Shown here piece by piece: positions 12,738 to 25,900 of a stretch of 64,000 nucleotides of DNA (its first letter is position 1; each line of letters begins with the position of its first letter). The stretch lies in contig NC_063160.1 in the NCBI RefSeq assembly GCF_020921035.1, positions 950,501-1,014,500 on the forward strand. The letters are read 5' to 3'. Source of the DNA: Rhodamnia argentea. Taxonomy: Eukaryota; Streptophyta; Magnoliopsida; Myrtales; Myrtaceae. The notes beneath the pieces are model-generated. The model saw only the letters and a program-made list of their open reading frames with translations, was not told the origin of the DNA and searched no databases. Position numbers and translations under genes: made by a program.

Positions 12738-13692
12738 GAAAAACAAACTACTAAAATAAAAGAGGAATTCACAGTGCTCGCGCACACCGGAGCAATCATT
12801 AAGCCAAAATAAAGATCCTCATGGACCTTATACTTCATTTGGGTGGGATTCTGCTAATTAAGATGCTAGATTTCCAACGGTCAACAGCAGGGAACACAAA
12901 TTAAACCTTTGAAGATGAGCCAACGGCTAAATTCAGCAGAAAAATTTAACTTGACAAGGGATAAAATTCCGCAATACAGATCATATCATTTGGTAAGTAA
13001 AACCATACCAATTAGCCGGTTCCAGGGCGAAAGCATGTCAATTCTCCAAAGAGACAATATAAATTCCTTATGTTTTGATTCACAAGCAGAGAAGCCAGCA
13101 AATACATACCCGTTTCCTAAAAGCAGTGCAATTCATGAACACAAGACGGATGATCATCAAATCGAAACGACAAAACTCCCCAAAGCATAAACCCTAAACC
13201 CTCACAGTTAAACAAGGGGCGAGAGCCTTTGCAGCACGTTCACGGAGACAGATGACCGGAGAGCTCGCCGACGACTCGGACGGCGTTCAGGCGGGCACTC
13301 CCCCGACCACTGACAACAACCCAGATGGACGCGCGGAGCTAAGGTGGGAGGCGGAGCAGAGAGAAAGAGAGGGAGAGAGAGAGAGTTACCGAAACGTGGT
13401 GGGGTTGCCTGTAGAGGCCCAGCTCAGACTTGAAGCTGAGGCCCCCTCCTGTCTTTCATCTTCCACAATGTTGAAAATTGCATTCTTTCACAGATTCCAA
13501 ATCTGTTTGTAAATATTCCCGTCTCACAAATTCATTTGAAGATACTCCTGTATTTTTTTTTAGTGAACACGAATTAATCGCCCGAAAAAAGGCACCCTAT
13601 AAATCATTTATATACCCAAAATACGATCATTATTCTGTTTTATATGCGCTTTCTCGATATTTATCACGAATTAGGAACGAAATTCTCACATA
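12738..13692. repeat. Left arm of a large inverted segmental duplication
   Basis: Read in reverse complement, this segment matches 16058-17213 over its whole length with scattered differences. The left arm lacks about 165 bp present in the right arm (roughly 16580-16745) and two smaller pieces near 16270 and 16330. The right arm lies just upstream of the membrane-protein gene at 17635, so this arm is a displaced, deleted copy of that 5' region. ORFs within it are not supported. Confidence 0.85.
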
Positions 13693-14429
13693 GTTTGCAG
13701 CGTCTTCCACCACATCGCATTCGCTTGAGCGAAGGAAATCGGTCAGGAGAGGGGATTTAGCCTTGGCCATTATATGTTGATTTCGAGTCATACCAATCCG
13801 AATAGATACCTACATATATTCCGAGACCATGTCAAAAATTTTCATTTGGATTATTTTGGGTCTACAACTTCCTACAAATTCCAATCAATACATAAAGGTT
13901 GCTCTTGACCATATCTAGCAAGGATACAAAGAAGTTGCTCCAACCCTCTTAACATATGAAGACTCGAGCTCGAGCTATGCTCGAGGTTTTGAAAACTGAG
14001 GCGGGGAGCACAAGAAAGTAAAAGATGTAAACTCAAAACTCTGTGGTTCAAGACATTGCTTGGAAAAGAAAACTTTCCAACTCGGAGCCCCCAAAAAATT
14101 GATTTTCGTTGCACTTACATAAATAGTTTCTCTATTTTTCGAAGAGAAAAACTGTTCGCATGAAAGATGATGTTTGGACAACTGAGGATAAAATCAATTA
14201 TATCCAAAACAAAAGGCGACACAATTGATTATGTGGAAAACAAGAAATCTTTGCTTTTTTATGATTTAAAAACGAAAGTGATTATGTGTATCTCACGATT
14301 GTACTACTTTTTTTGAATTTTCTCCTTCATTTTGTTTTTTTTATACATAATAGTTAACGTAGTACATAATAATGTACTTATATATACATGCTATTTTGTC
14401 ATAGTACTTTTTTACATCTGAAAATATCA
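13693..14429. other. Spacer inside the inverted duplication, no gene seen
   Basis: AT-rich, no supported coding or RNA gene. Together with the SINE and the GC-rich element it separates the two inverted arms. Confidence 0.4.
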
Positions 14430-14444
14430 ATATCATTGTTTGAA

Positions 14445-14623
14445 GCCAATGGGGCGTTGGACGAGTTGGTTGAGATTCATCGGCCTTAGACAGTTAAACT
14501 AATGAGATCCTAGGTTTGACTCTCAACAACCACGTCTTGGGACTTACCCGGTGGCATTGGCATACCTCCACCACTTCGAGGAATAGTTCATTGCACGTGG
14601 AAAATCTCGGTTATAAAAAAAAA
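14445..14623 (+). mobile_element. tRNA-derived SINE with 15-bp target-site duplication
   Basis: The element has a pol III A-box-like TTGGACGAGTTGG near its 5' end and a B-box-like GGTTTGACTCTC about 55 bp on, as in a tRNA-derived promoter. It ends in an A-rich tail. It is bracketed by 15-bp direct repeats, ATATCATtGTTTGAA at 14430-14444 and ATATCATcGTTTGAA at 14624-14638 (one mismatch). This is the hallmark of LINE-driven insertion. It is a complete copy; family not identified. Confidence 0.82.
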
Positions 14624-14734
14624 ATATCATCGTTTGAATGCATGATGATTTTTTTTCTTTCAAAAAGCAAAAGCTACAGAAATTACGGGCAAATCTATTT
14701 TCGTGAAGAAGTAACTTTTCTTCATTGATTATCG

Positions 14735-15502
14735 GGAAAATTCTAAAAAATGATGCTAAGTGCTCTCATTTTCAAATAAGAGTCCGAAATAGATTTTGTT
14801 TCAAATAAAAGCCCTAAGTGCCTTTTTGTTTCAAAGAAGGGCTTGACTCGAGTATTTTCGTATTTTTATATTTGCTGATTTTTGTTTTCCTTCTTCCTTT
14901 CCCTTTTCCTTGTTTTTTCTCTTCCACCTTATCGATGGTTGTGGGCTAGGTGGCCTCGCCGGCCCTGTCGCTCGCGGTCACGAGGGCTCACCTTGCCTAG
15001 CCTAGGTGAAGGCCAGCCTCGCGGCCAACAACGAGGGGAGCCCTCATTAGATCGGGCGAGATCTGCAAACAAGACTCGCTTGAATCACATCGCAATACAT
15101 TTGGAAACTTTTCTAGTGCTAAGAAATCTGCAACGAGTCTGTGGTTGTGTTGCTAGCATCTTCTTGAGTTGGTGGATTGTGAAAGTGAAATGGAGGTGAG
15201 TTCACCATGTTGTCCACTCATTTGGGCAGGACAAGGCTCCCCTCGCTAGCGGCTGCTAGGCCGGCCCTTGCTAGGTTGGGTGAGGCAAGTCCTCGCGGCT
15301 ACGAGCAAGACCGGCTCTTGCCTGTGAGCCACCAGTGAGGAGGAAGAGAAAAAAAGGAAAAAAAAGAAAGAGGAAAATAGGAAAAAAATCAGAAAATTCA
15401 TAAAAAAATACTCCTATTCAGGTTTTTTATTTGAAATAAATAAGACATTTCGTATTATTATTTGAGAAAATAAGAGTATTTGAGGGGTTTTTTTGGAATT
15501 TC
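14735..15502. mobile_element. GC-cored foldback element
   Basis: The AT-rich ends are inverted copies (GGAAAATTCTAAAAAA left, GGAAATTCCAAAAAAA from the right). Both continue with 'TTTCAAATAA' motifs. The core (14940-15340) is GC-rich and itself partly self-complementary, with repeated GGCCTCG/CTCGCGG/GCCGGCCC words. No protein is supported. A target-site duplication is not evident. Confidence 0.5.
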
Positions 15503-15960
15503 CTATAATTTTCCCCCCGGAGATAGATACAGACGGTCCAAAACCCTTTCCCCAACAAAAACCTAGTAATCTCCCCACTGCCATACTCCGCCCGCCCCCG
15601 CCCCCGCCCCTCTTTCTCTGCGCCGGAGAGTGCGCGCGCGTGCACGGCTGCTTCCTCTGCCTCGCTAAGGTAACGATCTTGTCCTTGCTTCATTACGTTT
15701 CAGTCGAGACTCAGGAGGCGGTTCACGGAAAGAATTGACGCGGAATCGTCCCTTTTGAATCGTTTGCATCTCCTTGTCTAGCTCGCGAGCTAGGGTTCGT
15801 CCCTTTTCGGTTCCATAGTTGAAGCTATAATCGGCGTTTTGACCGCCTGTTTTCTCCTTTCACCTCGTAAGACTGGTGTTGGTGAATCTTAGCTCGACCA
15901 TGTCGTTTAACCTTTTTGCTGGTCAGCTGAATGCCGTTGGTGTACTGTGGAGCCGCACGA
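15503..15960 (+). promoter_or_regulatory. Candidate promoter and 5' UTR exon
   Basis: A CCGCCCGCCCCCGCC pyrimidine-rich stretch is followed by GC-rich leader-like sequence. A good donor site (CTAAG|GTAACG) sits at about 15669. No start codon with a domain follows, so this could be a non-coding first exon spliced to the acceptor at 17625 of the next gene. The alternative is a first exon within the right inverted arm (16400-16711). Confidence 0.3.
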
Positions 15961-16057
15961 GCTACTTATCTATTGTTTTAAGTAGATATTCTTTTGAGGC
16001 CCGAAGCTCCCGTTCCCTTCGACTTTCTTCCTCCTCCGAGGATGGTTGGTATTAAAT

Positions 16058-17213
16058 AACAGAATTTCGTTCCTAATTCGTGATAAATATCGAGAGAGCG
16101 CATATAAAACAGAATAATGATTGTATTTTGGGTATATAAATGATTTATCGGGTGCCTTTTTTCGGGCGATTAATTCGTGTTCACTAAAAAAATACGGGAG
16201 TATCTTCAAATGAATCTATGAGACGAGAATATTTACAAACAGATTTGGAATCTGTGAAAGAATGCAATTTTCACGTGACAAGTGCTCCTCAAATCTAACA
16301 TTGTGGAAGATGAAAGACAGGAGGGGGCCTCAGGGAAGCCCGCAAGCCAAGTTCTGTATCTTCAAGTTTGAGCTGGGCCTATACAGGCAACCCACCACGT
16401 TTCCGTAACTCTCTCTCCCTCTCTTTCTCTCGGCTCCGCCTCCCACCTTAGCTCTGCGCGTCCATCTGGGTTGTTGTCAGGGGTTGGGGGAGTGCCTGCC
16501 TGAACGCCGTCCGAGTCGTCGGCGAGCTCTCTGATCATCTGTCTCCGTGAACGTACTGCAAAGGTTCTCGCCCCTTGTTGCCGGCATTCTCTCTCTACGG
16601 GTGCGTGAGTGGGAGTGCCTGTGTCTGAGTCTCTCTCTATATATTGTGCCGGGTCCGGCGACTCTCCCCAAGAAGAAGTGAAGCTCCGGCGACTACTCTG
16701 AACCTGTTCACGTATGGATCATTTCTTTTTCGTTCTTTCTGGAAAATGTTTAACTGTGAGGGTTTAGGGTTTATGCTTTGGGGAGTTTTGTCGTTTCGAT
16801 TTGATGATCATCCGTCTTGTGTTCATGAATTGCACTGCTTTTAGGAAATGGGTATTTGCTGGCTTCTCTGCTTGTGAATCAAACATAAGGAATTTGTATT
16901 GTCTCTTTGGAGAATTGACATACTTTCGCCCTGGAACCGGCTAATTGGTTCTACTTACCAAATGATATGATCTGTATTGCGGAATTTTATCCCTTGTCAA
17001 GTCAATTTTTCTGCTGAATTTAGTCGTTGGCTCATCTTCAAAGGTTTAATTTGTGTTCCCTGCTTTTGACCATTGGAAATCTAGCATCTTAATTAGCAGA
17101 ATCCACCCAAATGAAGTAGGTCCATGAGGATCTTGATTTGGCTTAATGATTGCTCCGGTGTGCGAGCACTGTGAATTCCTCTTTTATTTTAATAGTTTGT
17201 TTTTGAATCTCTC
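16058..17213. repeat. Right arm of the inverted segmental duplication
   Basis: Inverted match to 12738-13692. It contains CT-rich leader-like sequence and lies directly upstream of the gene at 17635, so it probably supplies part of its 5' region or 5' UTR intron. It is longer than the left arm, with about 165 bp missing on the other side, which suggests this is the ancestral copy. Confidence 0.85.
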
Positions 17214-17634
17214 GGGCTGTTTGCTCTTTTGCTTCGTTCTGGTTTGTTACTGGTTCACATTCCAACATTGAGGAAGCCGAAAAAATTCATATCTTTGCCA
17301 TTATTGCCACGTCTTCTGTTTTTTCTTGAATCCGGCTTGTTCATGTTGAGTTAGGTTATTCCACATGGGAGCATGAAGTCATAGTATGATGTGAAGCTTG
17401 TTATGCTTGTTTATGACGAAGATGACTGGTAAATGTATGGCAGGACGACAAATTAGAGGAGACTTCTTTCTTCAGTTTTTTTGAATTGTTAATAAGAGCT
17501 GCAGAATCAATTTTTGGGTAAATGGTAGTTTGTATGGAGATGTCCAAAGAATGCGACCCTAGAACTACCACTTTGCTTACTTGCTATTCAACAATTTTTC
17601 GTTATTTGACACTGAAACCTGGCAGGGGAAAAGA

Positions 17635-17991
17635 ATGATGACCGAGCAAAATGAAGATAAGCAACCTCCTAGCCCCTCGGCCATTGGCTGGAAAGAAACG
17701 GTGGAAGAACAGTATCGGAAGATAAAAGAGAATGCAGAAACATACCCTTATGTCTGGGCTTCATATATTCTAGTTTACGGAGGATTCGCTCTTTGGACAA
17801 CTTATAGGTGGAGAGTGCTTCGGAGGACTGAGGACAGAGTTCGAGTCCTTCAAGAAAGACTTCGCAAACTCGTCAAAGCTCAAGAATCGGCAAGCTCCGT
17901 ATCATCAGTGCAAAAGGGTCAGCAATCTTCTGTTGCTGCATCAGTAGAGAAGGGCTCTTCATCGGGTGCAACAACACCACCTATTAAATAG
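17635..17991 (+). CDS. Small single-pass membrane protein of unknown function
   Basis: The product is 118 aa. The N-terminus is hydrophilic (residues 1-36, with 'PPSPSAIGWKETVEEQY'). A single hydrophobic segment (about 37-57, 'YPYVWASYILVYGGFALW') follows. Next is a basic stretch and a short coiled coil ('RTEDRVRVLQERLRKLVKAQE', about 63-83), then a Ser-rich tail. This matches my memory of a small conserved plant family (Arabidopsis At1g72020-like) with no established role; its annotated names are not reliable. The start is the first of two adjacent ATGs, ten bases after a likely splice acceptor (CTGGCAG, ending 17625). A 5' UTR intron is therefore likely. The upstream frame to 17581 would be intronic. 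Confidence 0.8.
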   Translation: MMTEQNEDKQPPSPSAIGWKETVEEQYRKIKENAETYPYVWASYILVYGGFALWTTYRWRVLRRTEDRVRVLQERLRKLVKAQESASSVSSVQKGQQSSVAASVEKGSSSGATTPPIK

Positions 17992-19908
17992 GGTCCCTTG
18001 TAGATCTGCTTTACGCTAATGGTATATTAGACATATGAGGGCTCCATTTTTTGGCAAAGCGAAAATTACGAATCAATCCTCAGCCTGTGTTGGCAATGCT
18101 TTCCTGATCTCTGCCTAAAAACAACATTTCAATTACTTGGCAGTGATGTTTTCTTTAACAGGCTGTGAGAGATGATTGTGTTCTTGGAAAGCATCGGGCA
18201 AGAAAAAGGGGAATGTTTGTTTTGGAGTGAATAGGAGATTAGATTGGTGTAATTGTTTCAGTTGGTTTATTATCTTTTTCCAAATATATACGTTTCGAGA
18301 CTCCACTCGAATCGGCAGCATTCTTTGCGATACGGAGACAAGACAGATTACTATTGTCTAATTTAACAAAATGAACAGCTGAGCACTCAGTAATGCTGAC
18401 AAAAGTTTAGTCCTTAGCACCCACAAGTTATTCATTGTCGATATGCTACTCTTATTTCACCCAAAAAATAAAAAATAAACATAAATGCTGCTCTTACGTG
18501 TTTTTGTTCAAATTCCATGCGGTTGTGTTCCTTAATTGAATCATGTAAGCTTGAGTGCTCACTTATATCGATTCGATTGCTTAAAGTGTTGGACGATACA
18601 AATGAATGAAAATACCCTCTGCACATACATGAGCCCCTTTCTTACAAACTTAGATCTGCCGTCGATTTAATGGTGTATATACAATCTATCAATCTTCTTA
18701 CTTAACCAAATTAAAGAAAGACTCGCGTAGATGTAAATGAGTGTACAATCCTCACATTGCCTCTTTGAAACATTCTGGCGATCACCCGAAAAGCCTAGAC
18801 AAGCACTCATGAGTTACCTTGGCTTCGTACTGGCCGGTTGTGCTTGGAGAACGTCTTATCCTCGACACGCGCACACACCACCATGCCTGAAGTTAATTTA
18901 TGTCCATCTATTAAGGGTGCTTCTTGATGTGGCGACGACTAAATTCTCGGCCACGCCACTCCTGCATCAGGGTTTTCCATCTTTGTTCCGATTGCTTTAC
19001 GCTACTGCCTAACTACCATAAACTGGCTTCCTCTATTTTCAATACCCTCTTGTACTAGCTCCTAAAGAAATCTCTTTCGTCTGCGTCTCAAATTACATCC
19101 AATTAATACTTTGGTTTTTAGAAATTGTTTAATCATTCCAAATATTAGGAAATTTCTAAGAAGTCATCGTAACAATTTGGAGCATTGTGAGGGTGCCGAA
19201 CCTCCATTCTAGGGAGCACGTACCGATTGCATCCGGCTGAGGTGAACACCAGCTAGATTTTCCAATTGTTTCTTATCGGGCCAACATGTACTCAATGGTC
19301 TGCAGGCACTTGCAACTTCGACCAAATATCTCCATCTCCCTCCAAATTCAATCATCAAATTATCAGTTCAGAGCAATCACAATAACAATTCACTGGAGCA
19401 CTATGAAATGGTACCTAAAAAGGGACATATAATATATTGGCCGTGCCAGAATAATAGCGTTGCAGTACACAAGGACTTGATCATGGACAAACCCTCAATC
19501 ATCTAACTGAAAATTACTACGATCATGAGGAAGGACTATGATGACTGGAAGAGAGAGGGAAAAGGCACCTCAACATTGTCAAAATTGCTGTGATATGATG
19601 GTACTTTCTCGTCATTCCAAATTACCTTCTTTTTAGCAGATCGTAGAGCAACTTTGTATGCAGGCAGCTAATAATAGATGCTCCAGTATTCCAGATATGT
19701 TGCAGATCTTGTGCCTCCAAGAAACTTTCTGATGTTATGAGAGGATATGAGGACTAAAGCGTTGCGTGCTCCATCTGTTTCCCAATTCCTTGATGGCTCA
19801 AGTTGTGCCCAGGCAAAGCAGATGGGTATGAAGTTTTTTTTAAGACAGCCTTGCATCATGACATGGTCCATATGCAGCAGCTCCTAGATATCATCAGAAG
19901 CTAATAGC
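17992..19908. other. Intergenic, between two convergent genes
   Basis: 3' flanks of the small membrane-protein gene (+) and of MnmG (-). No supported ORF or RNA gene. AT-rich, no repeat boundary identified. Confidence 0.4.
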
Positions 19909-22900
19909 TTACGCTATAGAAGCTTTAGACTTGACCTGCCCGTTTTCATCCATGACAGAAGACAGCAACTGCGGTCTCCTCTGTTCCTGAACACTCCTCC
20001 GGTTAGATTCAAGTATGATAAGAAGAGCAGTAATATCAGCTGGGCTTACTCCACCCACTCTGCTTGCTTGTCCAATAGTCTGTGGCCTTACCTGCCAGCA
20101 TAAAAATGATATAGGAAAAAAAATTACTCATTGTTCGTTCAATAATCATTTTCCTTTGAAAAAAGTTGGAAATGACATACAATATCCTGAAACCAGTAGA
20201 ACCATGAAGTTCCAAGTTATTAGGAGTTTATTCAAAGTGAAATGATAGGTTTCAGATCTCAAAAGTTGAGAATCTCCTAATAGGGTAGTTCCAGGATAAA
20301 CTCGATACCTACCACCCTAGAACTGTTCACTCCTCTTCCCAAATTTTGATATAAGCATATCTATTTAGAGCACATCACATGACTGATAGTCAAGATTCTT
20401 TCACCTAATTTTATGTGACAGCAATTTGGTATATATGTAACTCATAAACTGCAATAACTAATTGATGTAGCACAAAGACAGCTCTGGCAACTAACCCAAC
20501 ATAAGATAAAGGAAATGTCAAGAGACAAAGGAGAGAACTCCACAGAGAATAAGCCAAAAGAGCACAGGTTGCTAGTTTAAAATCACAATGCAGATCCAGT
20601 CTAATTGACTAGTTCTTCAATTTTATTGGTTTAGTAATCTAACCAGAAACTGAATGTGCTCTTGCAAGGTCTCCATTGGCCCACCTCAACAACATATACT
20701 CTTGCAAGCAGGCATTTCTTCCATCACCAGGTGAATTGGTATAAATACTAAACCTCCGACCGTACTATGGTAATGATATGCTCCATTTGATAATCCATAA
20801 AGATGTCAATTGAAATAATAAACTAGAAAAATTGGACCTTGGAGAGTTTCTCCCTTGCTTCAAGAGACAAAGTAGTCATAGCATAGTAATCCAAGTCGTC
20901 AGGAAGGGGTCTCCGTTGTTGATGAACCATCTGCAAGCCAAATGAGAGAGAGAGCATTCTTGATTAAACACCCATCAATTCGCAACTTTCAGCGATGACA
21001 AGGCCCAAAGCAGGTTTAGGTGGAAAGATGAACTATAAACCAAAACTATTGAAACAACTAAAGCCCAAAAATAAGATATCAAGGGTTATCCACCTGTTGG
21101 AGTTGACTTTTTTGGCGCAAAATGAATCCTTCATATTTGACATCAATCTCGACGCATTCTTTCTCCATTCTGGAAAGGTTTTTATTGCCAAAACCATGCA
21201 CATCGAGGACTTTGTATTGTATATGTGGCTTCTTGAGAAGACTCGAGAGATTTGAAAAATCCTTCACAGGCTGACCAGACAAGCGGGTAACATCAGCTGC
21301 CAAGTCTCCTCCTGGGAAGTAAGAATTAGAAGGCGAAAACAAAGTCATCCTACTATAAATCCTGTGAGATTTTGTGAGACTACTACCAACTGTTCTAAAA
21401 ACTTAAGTTATTAGATGAAAGGGTGGTTTATTATTTAATTACTCTTACACTCCCCCTTACGCTTAGTCTAGTCTTTTTGCCTAGTACTAAGCGTGGAAAT
21501 ATTTCATTTGGGAAGCAAATAGGGGCTTGGAAAGATTTGAACTCAAGGCCTCTTGCTCTGATACCGTGTGAGAATTTGTGAGACCACTACCAACTGTTCT
21601 AAAAGCTTAAGTAGTTGGATGGAGGAGTGGTTTATTAGCTAATTACTCTAACAAATCCACAAACTCATGAACTTGTGAATGTTCAAAATGTAAAGACAGG
21701 GATACACTATGGTACTAGAAACCAGGTTTAAATAGTGACATAGGAAATAGCACTAAGAAATTAGTTACACACTATGAAAACCATCACCCAATACTAGCTT
21801 CCAAATTAAAATCACAATCAGTGTTTACATGGTAGCTATTCTTACATGACCCATCCTATCGTCTCCACAAATAGCGTGTGTGCCTTTATGCAGGCACTCC
21901 ATCCATCAATTTTTAGATGCAAGCACATTCTACATGCATGCTCACATGAAGCAAATCAGCCAGGTCTAAGTTTGGAAGCTAGGTGGGAGAGGAAAATGTC
22001 CACTTGTTTAAATTTTCTCTCTTCTCCCTACTCACAAGAATTCAAAATGTTCGAAAACTTTCCACCCAAATTTTCTTCGCCTCCATTTTCCCCAAATTAC
22101 ACATACATAGCATTAGAGAAACAAGCAAAGCAATCATCATGGTGTTAACCATCATACTGGAGGTTGCAATATTATAGCCAAGGTTAGTGTTTTCCCATTT
22201 AGTTGTCACATTCAGAACACAAATTATGCAACATGCAGTGGCCAATGATAGTGCATCACCATTGAACCAAACAGATCACTGTTCATGGGTTAATTTGCAA
22301 AAGTATCCCTTCCTATGTAATTTATGCTTTGTTCGGGAAAGGGTATAGGAATTTGGGTAAAATTTGTGTTTTTCAGGAGGAATGAATGGAAATCCCCCCC
22401 CCCCCCCCCCAAAAAAAAAAAACTTCAACCTTTTCTTTTGTCCGTCTCCCAAGCAAAGCATTAAGATGCTCCAATGTTGAAGGAAAAGTATTGGGATCCT
22501 TAAGTCTCTTTTGTTCATTCTGACATACAGACAGACACTACCCATGGGAAAAACATGTACCTGATATTCTGACACATTTAAGCCGCTCTTTTTCCTCTGA
22601 AATTCGAGCTTGCTTCTCTTGGTAAAGTTTCCAGCGTCTATCATCAATTAGCCCAATCTCTCTTGCCAAAGGAGTGAGACGACTATCAGCATTATCTGCT
22701 CGAAGAAGCAACCGGTGTTCTGAACGGCTGAATGGGGCAAAACATAGACAATAAAATAAGTACAAAAATGGGGATATATAATCCTGTCTAGAAACTTATA
22801 TTACCAACTCTATTGTGAGAACTACAGAAAAGTTGGACAACGAATTTACGGTATCTATATACAACAGCAGCATAGGCAGGTTAAATGGAAAGTTTCCAGC

Positions 22901-25900
22901 ACCAAGTAATGTACAGACTTGTCAATAAATGATTGTCATTTTAACCGTGCACATTCAACGTCTCTAATCGAAATTAGATTCCTGCAAGCAGAGATGTGAT
23001 GCATTGGGTGCAAGATCCTTCTAGACAAGCATGAAATTGCATATACCGAGCATTACCTTTCAAAATTTTCACTTCTTGCTAACGAATTTCAAAATTCTAT
23101 GAATCCAACAGGTTAGTAAGACACTGAGGACGAAACTCAACGGTGTCAGTAAAAGTCTGCTCAACGAGGAAAACTAGGAAAAGCCAAGTTCAGAAGTTGC
23201 ATATTTGCTAAAGAACTTTCATTTTAGTTGTAACCGTGACGCCATTCAATGTAACAAAGGCTATCCGGCGAAATTTCATACCAAAAGTCATAGGAGAAAT
23301 TAGAAAAATGAATAAAAACTAATCACACCAACATGATATACCTCGTCAGCACTCGATATGGCTCTCTGAGGTCTTTGGTGACAAGATCATCGATTAAGGT
23401 CCCTATGTAACTGCTTTCTCGCTCAAGCACAATGAGGGGCTTCCCATCTGACAATCTAGCAGCATTGATTCCGGATATGATACCCTGAAAATTTGACGAA
23501 ATAAAGTTACGAAAAATCTAGCTAAATATTATCCAGGACTATCAAAAATGCAGCCAAATATCAGGTAATAAGAGACTAGAGACGGATAGCAAAAGTTGTT
23601 AAACCCACTAAACCCAGCATGCAAGTACTCAACCGTAGACCATGACAATTGAGTATTTTTTAGAGTAAGACTTGGTGAAAAAAAAAGGAAAAAATAAGGA
23701 GTAAGACTTAGTGTTGAAAAGGCAATCACCTGTGCAGCAGCTTCTTCATAGCCCGTCGTTCCATTTATTTGACCAGAAAAGAAAAGTCCCTCGATATTTT
23801 TGGTCATCAGAGACCTAGAACATTGATGAGCAGGTAAGTAATCATATTCTACAGCATAAGCTGGCCTTAGCATCGAACAATTCTCAAGTCCAGGTAAAGT
23901 TCTCAGGAGAGGCAATTGCAGCTGCTCTGGTAAACCAGTCGAGAATCCCTGTCAGAGAAAGTCTTTGTCCTCATCATCGTCGTTCTCTCTTTAAATAAGA
24001 GATACAAGTAAAACAATCACAGGAGCAGAGGGGGACAACAGATTTGAGAATACTAGATACTCGAATTACTTTCCGTCCAGCTATTATTTCACTTAAGACC
24101 ATAAGATCTATCCCATGTATATCAGCATTGATTATCTAAAAGGGTGAAAGTATAGCCTTGTCCGTTTTTCGGCTGAAACTAACCAAAGCTTTCTTGGTAC
24201 AAGTGAAATCAAACAATCATATCTTCCCTTAACTTACCAAAAAAAAAAAAAAAACAATCATATCTTCCCAAGCTAAAGCATGACACAAGTTCCTGATGTG
24301 TGTAGAAGGGACAGAAATTCACTGCCATATACTACCACATCATAAATAAATTAAATCAGACAGTTCTGAGTGAGGCGGCCCACTTAACATTAAGGGCTTC
24401 CACCCATGGAGGCCACATCATATGCATATCCCTAGTGCACCTCCGTCTGGTGATAATATTAGATTGTTAGATGATGCCCCCCTAGTGTCCTCAACCCACA
24501 AATTCCTGTCACCACATGGAAATCTCCTATGCACCCTGATCTGATGGGATAAGCTTTTAAGGTGCATCAAGAACAGTCGCGGTGACACAAGGGGGTAATA
24601 GAACATGCACAGATTGCCCGAGGATGTACCATGCAAACATAAATTAAGGCAATCCTATAAGTCCATGTTCTTTGCAGATTACAAGTGGATGCTCGACAGA
24701 GAGAGGATTGTAATCAGCAAAACTGTCGAGCCACTTGCAATTACTAAAAATTCAAAGAAAGCCAGCCAAGGAAAAGATATCCATCGAAAGAATAGGCACA
24801 TTATCTGAGCTAAGCCAATCCTATCAATTTCGCTGCTTTATGGAGAAAGACAGTATGAAAAAGCCACCTGCACATAGAGCTCCGGCACAGTACGACCCTC
24901 CGGTTCTAGAAAAATTTGATGGGACTCTTTATCTTTGAATCTAACAATCTGCAAAAGAAAAGGATATTCTAAAAAAAAAAAAAATTGCCCTAATATCACA
25001 TAGGAAATGCCACTAGGTCAATATTCTACCAATTGCGAACACTACGCACATTCCACTCATTGAAATCAGCGTCCTACTGAATGTTTTGAAATCTAAAAGA
25101 GAGGCCTTTCAAGGAAATGTGAGAATGCAATTAAAATGAATGTTTTATAATTAATTAACTAATAAAAGAGTAGGAGTAAAACAGAGAGACCACAGAATAA
25201 AGAACAAACAGGGGCCTTTTTGGCTGATATGACAAGTATACTTTACTGTTCATAACTTGCTATAACAAAAAGCATGAGATGAATCACGCTAAGAGAAGCA
25301 ATCCCTATAAAGATACCAATGAAGCATGAGAGAAGATAGGTGAAAAGCAGAAAGAGGATCCACTTTAACAACTGGACCAGTTCCAAGTTCATACAACGCT
25401 TCAAAAATTGCTAATCCTTCACTAGAATATAACTTTGTCAGTTTACAAGTGTTGAAGTATTGTCCCATATATGCTCTTTATATTCATGTAGTCTCCCTCT
25501 ACCTATTAGCTTAAGCTTTTGAGTTGGACTTTCTAACATGGTATCACAGCCAGTGCTAACCCTTTCGCAAATGTGCGTGGTAAAATTCCACGGGAATGTG
25601 CATAGTCAAAAATTTCATGTGCCACTCATAATCCAGCTTGCAAGTGAGAGGGGGTGTTGAAGTATTGTCCCACATTGCTTAACAACGGGGTCTTAAATGC
25701 TCTTTATATTCATGTAGTCTCTCTCCGTCTATTAGCTTAAGCTTTTGGGTTGGACTTTCTAACAACAAGCATTGTTAGGGCTTACAAATTCTTAATAAAG
25801 GAAATTGGAAGAGGAAACTGTGGAAGGAAAGTACAGAAAACGGCTTAGGCTTTCATAACGATAGACCGAAGATTACACCGTAGTCATAGAAGAAACCCAA

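Noticed and set aside
13252..13512. ORF of 86 aa in the left inverted arm
   Set aside because: The matching right arm does not keep the frame, and the sequence is a leader/promoter copy read backwards.
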